Positions 36,122 through 45,158 of a stretch of DNA of 64,000 bases are shown here, piece after piece. This DNA is from JAJFKX01 sp965230265 (GTDB taxonomy: Bacteria > Pseudomonadota > Gammaproteobacteria > Xanthomonadales > Wenzhouxiangellaceae): NCBI GenBank assembly GCA_965230265.1, contig OZ245999.1:372001-436000 (forward strand), in the 5' to 3' direction. The notes beneath the pieces were generated by a model, which was not told the origin of the DNA, made no database searches, and was given only the letters and a program-made list of their open reading frames with translations. Both the position numbers and the translations under genes were made by a program. The first letter of the stretch is position 1. Every line of letters starts with the position of its first letter.

Positions 36122-38437
36122 ATGAAGCACGAGACAACACACTCAGACACCGCTCAATCAACTCAGCAAGAAAAAGGCTGGTTGGCGAGTGCATGGTCTG
36201 CGAGGCGCGTGTTCGGCATCAGCCTGTTAACGGCCAGCTTGTTATTGATCACCAGCTATGGATATTCTGGTGTCAGTGACAGCAATGCATCGGCGACAGC
36301 CAATGATTTGCTGAAACCGAAAAAAGTGCATACTGCAGTCAGCGCACTAACTCGTCGGCATCTGGGTCGTTATCACTATCAACCACGTGCGATTGATGAT
36401 GAATTATCGCAGCAAATGTTCAATGATTATCTGGAAAGCCTGGACCCTTCCAAAGCGTATTTTCTGGCATCGGATATTGAATACTTCCGCAGCAATGAAT
36501 TAAAGCTGGACGATTTTTTGCGGCGTGATGATGCGCGTCCCGCATTTGATATTTTCAATGTTTACCGACAGCGTGTTGGTGAACGCATGGCGCATGTGCA
36601 GCAAGTACTTAAAGGCGAGTTTGACTTTGGTATCGAGGAAACCCTAACCATTGATCGCGAAGATGTCGACTGGGCTGTCAACGAGCATGAGCTGAATGAT
36701 TACTGGCGTAAGCGTGTTAAAAATGATTGGTTGCGTTTAAAGCTGACAGATAAGCAGCCTGATGATATTCGTGACACGCTGGTGACCCGCTACGAAGAGT
36801 TGCAGCGCCGTATTGCCGAACTGGATAGCAACGACATCTTCCAGTTGTATTTGAATGCTTATTTGTCTGCGGTAGAACCGCACACCTCGTATTTATCGCC
36901 GCGTTCCTCTGATAATTTTGAAATTGCCATGAGCCTGTCATTTGAAGGCATTGGTGCATTGTTATCGACTGAGGGCGAGTACACCATTATTCGCAGTATT
37001 GTGCCGGGTGGTCCTGCCGATAAGGATAATCGCCTAAAACCGGGTGATCGCATTATTGGTGTGGGTCAGGGTGATGAAGAAATTGTTGATGTCATTGGTT
37101 GGCGTGTGGATGATGTTGTTGACTTAATCCGCGGCCCCAAAGACAGTGTTGTGGTACTTGATACTTTGCCTGAAGATGTTGGTTTACAGGGACCGAATGT
37201 GGCGATAGACCTGGTCCGCAACGAAATTCAGCTGGAAGAGCAGGCTGCTCGCGCAGAAGTGATCGAGGTGCCTGATTTTGATGCCGAAGGCAACGAAAGC
37301 AAAGTGCGTATCGGTATGATTGATGTACCCACTTTCTATTTTGACTTTGAGGCCTACGTCAGCAATAAACCCAATTACCGCAGCAGTACCCGTGATGTGC
37401 GCAAACTGATCAATCGTTTGAAGAAAGAAGACATTTCCGGGCTGGTGATTGACTTACGTAACAATGGTGGTGGCTCACTGTTGGAGGCCACCACCATGAG
37501 TGGTTTGTTTATTGATCAAGGGCCGGTCGTGCAGGTTCGTGACAGTCAAAAGCGTGTTGACTTGCAGGAAGACAATGAACCGGGCATGGCCTGGGACGGC
37601 CCGTTGGTCGTTCTGGTTAACCGTTACAGCGCCTCAGCGTCGGAAATTTTTGCAGCAGCAATGCAAGATTATGGCCGTGCACTGGTGGTTGGCGAACCTA
37701 CGTTCGGCAAAGGCACTGTACAGAATCTTTTTGATCTGGATAATCGCAACCCAGACAAAGATGCCCGTCGAGGTCAGCTGAAGCTGACCATGGCGCAATT
37801 TTTCCGGATTGATGGTGGCTCTACTCAAAACCGTGGAGTGATTCCTGATATTCGTCTGCCTTCTGCCGGCGAGCCACAGGATTTTGGTGAAAGCTCACTG
37901 GATAACGCTTTGCCTTGGACGCGTATTGAGCCTGCTGAATATCAGGCACAAACCCAATTACAGGGACTGTTGGGGCAAGTGTTGAGCAATGCTGAAACCC
38001 GGATGCAAAATGATCCGGAGTTTACTTATCTGCATGATGATATCGCTGAATACGAGCGCAATATTGAACGCAAAACGGTATCGTTGCTGGAGTCTACCCG
38101 GCGCAGTGAAATGGACGCCGCTGAAGCGCGTCGCGTATCCCGTCGTGAAGCGCGTGAGCAATTAACATCAGCGGTCGTGCGCACACCATTGGATCCACCA
38201 GCCGAACCGTTGGAGATCGCTGAAAGTGAAGATGAAGCCGCTGAAGAGGATCAAGATGTGGATGAGCCGGATATTTATCTGGAAGAGTCTTCTCGGGTAT
38301 TGGCGGATTTGATCTTATTGCAAAGTGAAAATCGTTTATTGGCCAGCGCGCCTCAAGCTGTGGTCAGCAACCCAGCGGTGACAGCGGTTGTCACGCCTGA
38401 GAATAACAGTTTGGCTGAGGAGCACCCGGAAGGCTGA
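36122..38437 (+). CDS. prc: C-terminal processing (tail-specific) protease
   Basis: Periplasmic Ser/Lys protease. 771 residues, about 90 longer than the Escherichia coli enzyme. An N-terminal membrane/signal segment (VFGISLLTASLLLI) is followed by helical parts and a PDZ domain (about 275-360, FEGIGALLSTEGEYTIIRSI). The S41 catalytic domain has RYSASASEIFAAAMQDYGRA (Ser at 503, 505 and 507) and K530 in GEPTFGKGTVQ. The extra length is a C-terminal acidic tail (Glu/Asp-rich, about 690-735). An AAGGAA lies just upstream of the ATG. A hairpin with a T run follows the gene at 38512. Confidence 0.95.
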   Translation: MKHETTHSDTAQSTQQEKGWLASAWSARRVFGISLLTASLLLITSYGYSGVSDSNASATANDLLKPKKVHTAVSALTRRHLGRYHYQPRAIDDELSQQMFNDYLESLDPSKAYFLASDIEYFRSNELKLDDFLRRDDARPAFDIFNVYRQRVGERMAHVQQVLKGEFDFGIEETLTIDREDVDWAVNEHELNDYWRKRVKNDWLRLKLTDKQPDDIRDTLVTRYEELQRRIAELDSNDIFQLYLNAYLSAVEPHTSYLSPRSSDNFEIAMSLSFEGIGALLSTEGEYTIIRSIVPGGPADKDNRLKPGDRIIGVGQGDEEIVDVIGWRVDDVVDLIRGPKDSVVVLDTLPEDVGLQGPNVAIDLVRNEIQLEEQAARAEVIEVPDFDAEGNESKVRIGMIDVPTFYFDFEAYVSNKPNYRSSTRDVRKLINRLKKEDISGLVIDLRNNGGGSLLEATTMSGLFIDQGPVVQVRDSQKRVDLQEDNEPGMAWDGPLVVLVNRYSASASEIFAAAMQDYGRALVVGEPTFGKGTVQNLFDLDNRNPDKDARRGQLKLTMAQFFRIDGGSTQNRGVIPDIRLPSAGEPQDFGESSLDNALPWTRIEPAEYQAQTQLQGLLGQVLSNAETRMQNDPEFTYLHDDIAEYERNIERKTVSLLESTRRSEMDAAEARRVSRREAREQLTSAVVRTPLDPPAEPLEIAESEDEAAEEDQDVDEPDIYLEESSRVLADLILLQSENRLLASAPQAVVSNPAVTAVVTPENNSLAEEHPEG

Positions 38438-38511
38438 ATACGTCAATAGATAAACCCAGCAGGCAGTCTGAAAGTACCCCTGGGCCAGAGAACCCTGCCA
38501 ACACGAATACC

Positions 38512-38550
38512 AACCCGGACAGTCAGTGTATTGTCCGGGTTGCTGTTTTT
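38512..38550 (+). terminator. Terminator-like hairpin overlapping the priA N-terminus
   Basis: A perfect 10-bp inverted repeat: AACCCGGACA at 38512-38521 and TGTCCGGGTT at 38532-38541, loop of 10 nt, followed after GCTG by six Ts (38545-38550). This is a canonical intrinsic terminator shape for prc. Unusually, the same bases encode the conserved first residues of PriA, so it may act as an attenuator for priA. Confidence 0.7.
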
Positions 38551-40716
38551 TGTCCGTTAAGACGATTATTTGATTACCGAATAAACCACTCTGATATTGA
38601 GCCTGGCGCATTGGTCAGCGTACCATTTGGGCATCGCCGAGCATTAGGGATAGTGGTTGAGAAACCAGTTCATGCTGCGGTAGATAAACTCAAATCAATT
38701 CATCGCATCATCGACCCACAGCGTATTGACGCTCATCAATTAACGCTGTTGCATTGGTGCTGGCGTTATTATCAGCATGCACCGGGAGAGGTACTGGCGG
38801 CAGCCATTCCAAGTGTGCTGCGCACCAGCAAACCTTATCAATTACAGCCATTGATCGAGTATTACCTGACGGCAAGTGGCACACAGCAGACATCCGATGC
38901 ATTCGGCCGTGCGCATAGCCAGCTTAAGCTTTGGAAAGCACTTAAGGAAAAGCCTCAAACCAGCGGGCAGCTGCGGGCTTTGTTACCCAGCTGGACTGCG
39001 GTTTACCAGCGTTTGCGAGATAAGGGCTGGGCTGATCAACGACCAATACAGAGTGCCACCGATAGTATCAGTCAAGCGCAACCTGTGACACTCAGCAAGC
39101 AGCAGGCTAAGATCAGTGAACAATTTAGCCACCAATTACAAAACTACCATTGTTGTTTGCTTTATGGTGTCACCGGCAGTGGTAAAACCGAAGTCTATAT
39201 TGATTTGATGCGCCGCGTGCTGGCCACTGGTCATCAAGCTTTGCTGCTGGTACCGGAAATTGGTTTGATTGAACAACTGGTACAGCGTATTGAACAGCAA
39301 CTGGCTGCAGTGGTGAATACTTTTCACTCAGCAATGAGCAATCAACAACGGGCACAAACCTGGTTGGCAGCAAGGTACGAGCAATGTCAGGTTGTGGTGG
39401 GTACGCGTTCAGCGGTGTTTTTACCATTCGCAAAGCCTGGTGTCTTCATCATCGATGAGGAACATGACCCTGGTTACAAACAATTTGAAGGTTTTCATTA
39501 TTCTGCCCGTGATGTGGCGATCAAGCGTGCGCAATTATTGGATATTCCAGTGTTACTGGGTTCAGCTACCCCTTCATTGGAGTCACTTGCCAATGTGCAG
39601 CAACAACGTTATACCCAGGCTCAACTGACAAAAAGACACGCTGAGGGGGCATTGCCCGACTGGTCAATTGTTGACTGCCGCAACATGCCTTTTGTTCGAC
39701 AGGGGGCAAACGATACAGAGGCAGCGGGTCTGCTGCATTCTGATACTTACCAGGCGATGCGAACACAACTGCAGGCTGGTCAACAGTTGTTGGTGTTTCA
39801 AAATCGACGAGGGTATGCTCCGTTGCTGCAATGCGGTGCTTGTGGTTGGCAGGCAGATTGCCAGCGCTGCAGTGCGCACATGACCTGGCATCGCCAGGCT
39901 AACCGTCTGCAATGTCATCATTGCGAATTTGTACAACCGCAGCCACAGCATTGTCCAGCGTGTGCCGCACCCGAATTAAGCCATTACGGCAGTGGCACAG
40001 AACAACTAGAACAGGTGCTGGCAGAAACCTTTGAAGAATGGCCAGTCTATAGAGTTGACAGCGATAGCATGCGCAAGCGTCAGGCTATGCAGCACTTGCG
40101 CAGCGAAGTATTGAGCGGTAAGCCTTGTATTCTGGTTGGTACACAAATGCTGACCAAGGGACATCACTTCCCAAACATTACCCTGGTGGTAGTGATTGAT
40201 ATAGATCAGGCATTATTCAGTGCTGATTATCGGGCAACCGAGAGGCTGGCACAGCAATTGGTACAGGTAGCTGGACGCGCAGGACGTGGCCAGCAGGCGG
40301 GTCGTATATTGCTGCAAACCCGCCAACCCGATCACCCATTGTTGCACTTATTGACCAAAGCCGATTACCAACAGGTGGCTGAGCAATTGTTGATTGAACG
40401 CCAGCAAACTCAATTTCCTCCTTATAGTGCCCAGGTTATTGTCCGTGCCAACGCCACGAAGCCGGCAGTGGTCGAACAGTTTTTAAAACAAGCCAAGCGA
40501 GCAGCTTTGCAATTAAATTTACCTGGTGAGCTACTGGGGCCGGTACCCGCCTTGCTGGAAAAGAGGGCAGGGCGATATCGATATCAGTTATGGTGGCAAA
40601 CAGAACGGCGCGAAACGCTACAGCGTGCGCTGCCATCATGGGTAGCTGCGATCAATAACATGCCACAAGCCAATAAGGTGCGTTGGCACATCGATGTTGA
40701 TCCAGTGGCTTTGTAA
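38530..40716 (+). CDS. priA: Primosomal replication-restart helicase PriA, non-canonical start
   Basis: DNA helicase that reloads the replisome at stalled forks. From 38530 it has 728 residues. The N-terminal DNA-binding part reads VRVAVFCPLRRLFDYRI...PGALVSVPFGHRRALGIVV, which is conserved and cannot be left out. Walker A is GVTGSGKTE (K219), the DEEH box is at about 309-312, and a run of paired Cys (about 435-480, CGACGW...CPAC) makes the two zinc sites. The first usual start in frame is the TTG at 38611, which would remove the conserved N-terminus. The frame is open back to 38419 with no ATG, GTG or TTG, so translation must begin at an unusual codon such as ATT at 38530 or CTG at 38434, or the sequence has an error. 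Confidence 0.85.
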   Translation: MVRVAVFCPLRRLFDYRINHSDIEPGALVSVPFGHRRALGIVVEKPVHAAVDKLKSIHRIIDPQRIDAHQLTLLHWCWRYYQHAPGEVLAAAIPSVLRTSKPYQLQPLIEYYLTASGTQQTSDAFGRAHSQLKLWKALKEKPQTSGQLRALLPSWTAVYQRLRDKGWADQRPIQSATDSISQAQPVTLSKQQAKISEQFSHQLQNYHCCLLYGVTGSGKTEVYIDLMRRVLATGHQALLLVPEIGLIEQLVQRIEQQLAAVVNTFHSAMSNQQRAQTWLAARYEQCQVVVGTRSAVFLPFAKPGVFIIDEEHDPGYKQFEGFHYSARDVAIKRAQLLDIPVLLGSATPSLESLANVQQQRYTQAQLTKRHAEGALPDWSIVDCRNMPFVRQGANDTEAAGLLHSDTYQAMRTQLQAGQQLLVFQNRRGYAPLLQCGACGWQADCQRCSAHMTWHRQANRLQCHHCEFVQPQPQHCPACAAPELSHYGSGTEQLEQVLAETFEEWPVYRVDSDSMRKRQAMQHLRSEVLSGKPCILVGTQMLTKGHHFPNITLVVVIDIDQALFSADYRATERLAQQLVQVAGRAGRGQQAGRILLQTRQPDHPLLHLLTKADYQQVAEQLLIERQQTQFPPYSAQVIVRANATKPAVVEQFLKQAKRAALQLNLPGELLGPVPALLEKRAGRYRYQLWWQTERRETLQRALPSWVAAINNMPQANKVRWHIDVDPVAL

Positions 40717-40741
40717 CGTTAAATAGGGTTTTCTGCCACTG

Positions 40742-40772
40742 AAAAAGACTCCGCATTGGGCGAAGTCTTTTT
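40742..40772. terminator. Bidirectional intrinsic terminator
   Basis: Inverted repeat AAAAAGACT (40742-40750) and AGTCTTTTT (40764-40772) with a 13-nt loop whose edges can pair further. The A/T ends supply a U tract in both directions. It lies between the convergent ends of priA and the small lipoprotein gene. Confidence 0.75.
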
Positions 40773-40795
40773 GATTTCCTTATGAAATGCTGTGA

Positions 40796-41029
40796 TTAGC
40801 TACCGTCTGAGTCTTTCGAGTTGTTTGTTGGTGGGTTGATCCATAAAGTGTCGATGCCACGGATGCCATTGCGACGATTGACTCTGGCCATCTTTTGTTC
40901 TGCATCATTTGACTCAACATAACTATCTGCAACACCTGGATTGCTTGGCACTGTGCTACAACCAGCCAGCAGGCACAATGAAACCAATACCAGGAACAAG
41001 GTTGTTTTAACGGTAGTTTTCGCGCTCAT
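40796..41029 (-). CDS. Small lipoprotein, function unknown
   Basis: 77 residues with a classic lipoprotein signal (TLFLVLVSLCLLAGC, lipidated Cys at about 24). A GGAG sits 7 bases upstream of the ATG. The mature part of about 54 residues is polar, with a basic motif RVNRRNG and a Ser/Asp-rich end. There is no Asp at +2, so it would be expected to move to the outer membrane. No known family recognised; it stands alone between two plus-strand genes. Confidence 0.75.
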   Translation of the reverse strand: MSAKTTVKTTLFLVLVSLCLLAGCSTVPSNPGVADSYVESNDAEQKMARVNRRNGIRGIDTLWINPPTNNSKDSDGS

Positions 41030-41192
41030 CTGTGTTCTCCAGTTGCGGAATTAAGTTTTACGAAGATTATCGTACTATATCTAACTGCATTGTCAAGTAC
41101 TGTGACAGGTTCTTGCGGGCAGTTTATCTTCGCCTTAACGCGTCTATCACGCATCTGGGCTAAAATTGCACGATTAACTGTTAGGAGTATGC

Positions 41193-42548
41193 ATGAAGAT
41201 TATTACCCGAACAATCATCATTGGCTTGTTAGCCGCTCTGTTTGTCGGTAAGGCGCAGGCAGGCAGCTTATTGCCACCTGATGTCAGCTTGGAAACAGTA
41301 GTCGCCAGTGGACAATTGGCGTCACCATTGGCTGCCAGGCATGCAGGTGATGGTTCTGGCCGGTTGTTTATTGTTGAGCAAGCCGGCACTATCCAAATTT
41401 TAGATAATACAGACACTTTGCTGGGTACACCTTTTATTAATCTATCCGGCCGGCTGGTATCGGGTGGTGAACAAGGATTATTAGGGCTGGATTTTCATCC
41501 AGACTATGAAAATAATGGTTTGTTTTATGTCAATTATACGGCGGGTAATGCTTCACCATTTATCACAGGCACCACTGTTATATCAGAATTTCAAGTCAGT
41601 GCGGGTGACCCCAATATCGGCGACCCAAACAGTGAGCGTGTGCTGTTAACCATCCGTCAGGATTTTGGTAACCACAATGGCGGCGACGTGCATTTTGGGC
41701 CAGACGGTTTCTTGTATATCGGCATGGGCGATGGTGGTTCTGCCAACGATCCATGTAACCGGGCGCAAACCCTGGACCCGGATGATCGCGAGACCACAGG
41801 TGGCTGTATTGATGATGAAACTGTGGCCCTGTTAGGCAAAATGCTGCGCATTGATGTGGATAACACCACACCGGCTGGCACCAATCAACTGTGTGGTGCG
41901 GCGGCAGATGGATCAGCAGAATATGCCATCCCGGGTGATAATCCATTTGCTGGTAACGATCCAGACAGTGCCTGTGATGAAGTCTGGGCATTTGGCTTAC
42001 GTAATCCGTTCCGCTTTAGTTTTGATCGGTTAACTGGCGACATGTTGATTGCAGATGTCGGCCAGAATGTCTGGGAAGAGGTCGATTTTGAACCCTTTAA
42101 TACGGCCGGTGGCTTAGATTATGGCTGGGACCCTTGCGAAGGTAATTTTATACGCGGTTCTACGTCCGCAGCCTGTACGCAAGGTGTATTGCCTATTTTG
42201 GACTATCAACATACCGGTGGCAGATGTTCGATTGAAGGAGGCTATCGTTATCGTGGGCCGGTGTCCTCGCTGAATGGTTTATATACCTATGGTGACTTTT
42301 GTACCGGTGAAGTTTGGTTCGGGCAGGAAACCTCACCTGGCATGTGGACAGACGAAGTGGTGTTTGATCTGATTGATTTCAGCCTGACAGCATTTGGTGA
42401 AGATGAACAGGGCAGAGTATATATAGTGACCCGGAACGAAGGGTTGTTACGTTTTGCCGGTGACGAGATTATTATTCTGGAGGATGGCTTTGAGGTCGAA
42501 CCGGTTGCTCGATCGCGTACCGGCATCCAGTCAAGCAATAGTCAGTAA
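41193..42548 (+). CDS. PQQ-dependent sugar dehydrogenase-like secreted protein
   Basis: 451 residues with a signal peptide (about 1-23, GLLAALFVGKAQA) and the glucose/sorbosone dehydrogenase six-blade propeller. Motifs are GEQGLLGLDFHPDY, NHNGGDVHFGPDGFLYIGMGDGG (HNGG with the catalytic His), WAFGLRNPFRFSFD and DVGQNVWEEV. Several Cys pairs suit the periplasm. It probably oxidises a sugar with PQQ, substrate unknown. The end carries an extra tail with the DGFE motif after the last strand. AGGAG precedes the ATG. Confidence 0.9.
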   Translation: MKIITRTIIIGLLAALFVGKAQAGSLLPPDVSLETVVASGQLASPLAARHAGDGSGRLFIVEQAGTIQILDNTDTLLGTPFINLSGRLVSGGEQGLLGLDFHPDYENNGLFYVNYTAGNASPFITGTTVISEFQVSAGDPNIGDPNSERVLLTIRQDFGNHNGGDVHFGPDGFLYIGMGDGGSANDPCNRAQTLDPDDRETTGGCIDDETVALLGKMLRIDVDNTTPAGTNQLCGAAADGSAEYAIPGDNPFAGNDPDSACDEVWAFGLRNPFRFSFDRLTGDMLIADVGQNVWEEVDFEPFNTAGGLDYGWDPCEGNFIRGSTSAACTQGVLPILDYQHTGGRCSIEGGYRYRGPVSSLNGLYTYGDFCTGEVWFGQETSPGMWTDEVVFDLIDFSLTAFGEDEQGRVYIVTRNEGLLRFAGDEIIILEDGFEVEPVARSRTGIQSSNSQ

Positions 42549-42566
42549 AAATCGATCAATAATTTT

Positions 42567-42593
42567 TGGTTCCCATGTTTAGCATGGGAACCA
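42567..42593. repeat. Strong hairpin between convergent genes
   Basis: A perfect 11-bp inverted repeat (TGGTTCCCATG and CATGGGAACCA) with a 5-nt loop (TTTAG). On the plus strand five Ts lie before the stem, and neither strand has a T run after it, so it is not a standard intrinsic terminator. It could protect mRNA ends or be a protein-binding site. Confidence 0.6.
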
Positions 42594-42620
42594 AGACCAT
42601 TACAGTCAATAGATAACCGC

Positions 42621-43172
42621 TTATTGCTCACGTAATACCAGTGTCTGGTAACCACTGGCTTCCAATCGCTGACGGACAGAGTTGGCTTCTCTAAGACTAT
42701 CCAATGGCCCTACTCTTACACGATGCCAGGTGACACCGTCGACATTAACAGGGATCACCTGTACGCTGACACCCAATAACAATAGATTGGCTTTGAGCGC
42801 GTCTGCATCGGTTTCTGAGCGAAAAGAACCAACCTGTAGCTGATAGGTGCCACCGTCTTCGACATTGGCACTGCTATTGTTACGGCTGGCGCGTTCCACT
42901 TGTTCGGTTGGCACAACATGATCTTGCTCCGGTAACACACGGAAGAAGTCATACTGGCGCTGATCGTTTTCAGTTTCACCAGGAGCAATACCTTGTGGAT
43001 CATCATCGGTAATTGGTTCTTCGATGACCTGCAGACTGGCAGGAGTGCGAATCCAGCCTGATTGCAAAGCGATGGTTGCCAGTAGCAACCCACTGACCAG
43101 ACCACAGAAAAACCATAACCAGGCTGATCCATAACCGGTTTTTGTGGTGCGTGCCTGACGGCGTCTGGCCAT
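42621..43172 (-). CDS. SPOR-domain membrane protein (FtsN-like)
   Basis: 183 residues: a basic cytoplasmic start (MARRRQARTTKTG), one transmembrane helix (about 17-37), an acidic periplasmic linker, and a C-terminal SPOR domain (about 107-183, TYQLQVGSFRSETDADALKANL through HRVRVGPLDS). SPOR domains bind septal peptidoglycan lacking stem peptides. It follows argS by 25 bases, a common gammaproteobacterial pair in which this gene is the FtsN-like one. The helical FtsN segment that activates division is not obvious, so it may be a diverged FtsN. Confidence 0.9.
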   Translation of the reverse strand: MARRRQARTTKTGYGSAWLWFFCGLVSGLLLATIALQSGWIRTPASLQVIEEPITDDDPQGIAPGETENDQRQYDFFRVLPEQDHVVPTEQVERASRNNSSANVEDGGTYQLQVGSFRSETDADALKANLLLLGVSVQVIPVNVDGVTWHRVRVGPLDSLREANSVRQRLEASGYQTLVLREQ

Positions 43173-43197
43173 GTGTTATCTCCTGTATCCCTTTGAT

Positions 43198-44958
43198 TTA
43201 CATTTCTTTTGGTGCGCTGCAGCCCAATAAGCCCAGACCATTGCGAATGACTTGTGCAGTAGCCGCCATTAAGTTCAAGCGGGCATTGCGCAAATGCTCA
43301 TCTTCCACCAGCGCTTTTTCGGCGTTGTAATAGGTGTGAAAATCACTTGCCAGATCATGCAGATAATGGGCCAGTTGATGCGGGCTGCGACTATTAGCAG
43401 AGTTAACAATACACTCTGAGTAGCGACTGAGTGTCCGCAACAGTTTTTGTTCGTGGTCATTTTCCAATAGTTTGTGTGCAGCGCAGCCAATGGCCTGATT
43501 GTGACGCTCACCCATTTGCTCCAGATTACGAAACACACTGGCAACCCGTGCATGAGCATACTGGATATAATAAATCGGGTTATCGTTGCTTTGCAGCTTG
43601 GCTTTGTCTAAATCAAAGTCCATATGTTGTTCATGTGAGCGCTGTACATAAAAGAAACGTGCTGCATCGTTGCCAATTTCTTCGCGCAGTTCTCGCAAAG
43701 TAACGAACTCACCGCTGCGCGTGCCCATCTGCACGCGTTCACCGCCACGGTACAAAATCGCAAATTGCACCAGGATTACTTCCAGGTCGTCCGGGCTATA
43801 ACCCATGCCCTGGGCGGCTGCTCGCAAACGTGGGACATAACCGTGATGATCTGCGCCGAGCACGTAAATTGCCGGCTTGAATCCCCGCTCGAGTTTGTTG
43901 CGTAAATAGGCAATATCAGAAGCAAAATAGGTAGTGCGTCCATTTTCGCGAACCACGACACGGTCTTTCTCATCGCCAAAAGCGCTGGCGCGAAACCACT
44001 GTGCACCTTGCTGCTCATACATCTGGTCATTGCTTTTTAACTGCTCAATGGCCTTTGTGACAGCATTGCTTTGCTCCAGCTCGCGTTCGGAGAACCAGTG
44101 GTCAAAATACACACCGAAATCTTCCAGGTCTTCGCGTATATCTGCAAGGATATTATCCAATGCTGCATTGAAGCATATGGTAAAGCCATCATTGCCGAGC
44201 ACGGTACGGGCGCGCTGGATCAACGCATCGATAAAGACTTCCTTATCGCCACCGTGACTTTCATCGGGTGGCAGACCGTCATAAACTTCGACTTGAGTGT
44301 GCCGCAGACGATCACCATGATCATTGCGTACTGCTCGGGCAATGTCATAAATGTATTCACCGCGATAACCGTTTTCGGGGAAATCAATTCTTTCCCCACA
44401 CAACTCCAGATAGCGTAACCAAATACTGACAGCCAGAATATCCATCTGCCGGCCGTTGTCGTTGACATAGTACTCGCGATGTACTTCATAGCCGGCAGCG
44501 TCCATTAACGCTGAGAGAGTGGCCCCATAAGCTGCACCACGACCATGACCGACATGCAGTGGACCCGTGGGGTTGGCAGAAACAAACTCGATTGTCACCG
44601 GTTGGCGGTACTCTGGTTGCTGGCGGCCAAAATCCTCACCTTGATTAAGAATATCGTTAATCAAACTTAGCAGACAGGATTTGGTCAGACGCAGATTGAT
44701 GAAGCCGGGTTTGGCGACTTCTATAGCAGCGATATGTCGCGACTCGGGAATCTTATCAACAATGGCTTCAGCCAGTTGCATTGGCGGCATACCAACTTTC
44801 TTGGCCAACATCATGGCTATGTTGCAGGAATAATCACCATGCTCGGGTTTTCGGCAATGCTCTATTTGAATCACCGGGTCAATGTCATCAGGCAATAACT
44901 CTTTGCGTCGCAAGCGGTGCAATGCCTGATTGATCAATTCAAGAATAACTTCTTTCAA
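43198..44958 (-). CDS. argS: Arginyl-tRNA synthetase
   Basis: Class I synthetase. 586 residues. The HIGH motif is NPTGPLHVGHGRG. The KMSKS position is the degenerate VQMGTRSGEFVTL, as is usual for this enzyme. The C-terminal anticodon-binding domain has YYNAEKALVEDEHLRNARL. The start is TTG at 44958, supported by AGGA at 44966-44969 and by the family N-terminus (KEVILELINQALHRL). It is transcribed away from a long regulatory region holding DnaA boxes and a palindrome. Confidence 0.97.
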   Translation of the reverse strand: MKEVILELINQALHRLRRKELLPDDIDPVIQIEHCRKPEHGDYSCNIAMMLAKKVGMPPMQLAEAIVDKIPESRHIAAIEVAKPGFINLRLTKSCLLSLINDILNQGEDFGRQQPEYRQPVTIEFVSANPTGPLHVGHGRGAAYGATLSALMDAAGYEVHREYYVNDNGRQMDILAVSIWLRYLELCGERIDFPENGYRGEYIYDIARAVRNDHGDRLRHTQVEVYDGLPPDESHGGDKEVFIDALIQRARTVLGNDGFTICFNAALDNILADIREDLEDFGVYFDHWFSERELEQSNAVTKAIEQLKSNDQMYEQQGAQWFRASAFGDEKDRVVVRENGRTTYFASDIAYLRNKLERGFKPAIYVLGADHHGYVPRLRAAAQGMGYSPDDLEVILVQFAILYRGGERVQMGTRSGEFVTLRELREEIGNDAARFFYVQRSHEQHMDFDLDKAKLQSNDNPIYYIQYAHARVASVFRNLEQMGERHNQAIGCAAHKLLENDHEQKLLRTLSRYSECIVNSANSRSPHQLAHYLHDLASDFHTYYNAEKALVEDEHLRNARLNLMAATAQVIRNGLGLLGCSAPKEM

Positions 44959-45071
44959 GATATGTTCCTGTTTTTGGCAAGGCGGGTGTCCACCAAGGAC
45001 CCAGCCATAACCATACTAATCTGCTGTTATCAATGTATGCGACTGCCTGGTAAACAAGGTGTTCCAGTATA

Positions 45072-45086
45072 TGTCACACGGTGACA
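45072..45086. promoter_or_regulatory. Palindromic candidate operator upstream of argS
   Basis: TGTCAC and GTGACA arms separated by three bases (ACG). The site is about 115 bp upstream of the argS start. Its symmetry suits a dimeric regulator, but it does not match a consensus I can name with confidence. Confidence 0.35.
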
Positions 45087-45158
45087 CTAGCGAGCCGTTT
45101 AAAGGTCAGCTATTGTAACGGTCTGAATCGCTGGACATAACCCATTCATTATTTTTTG

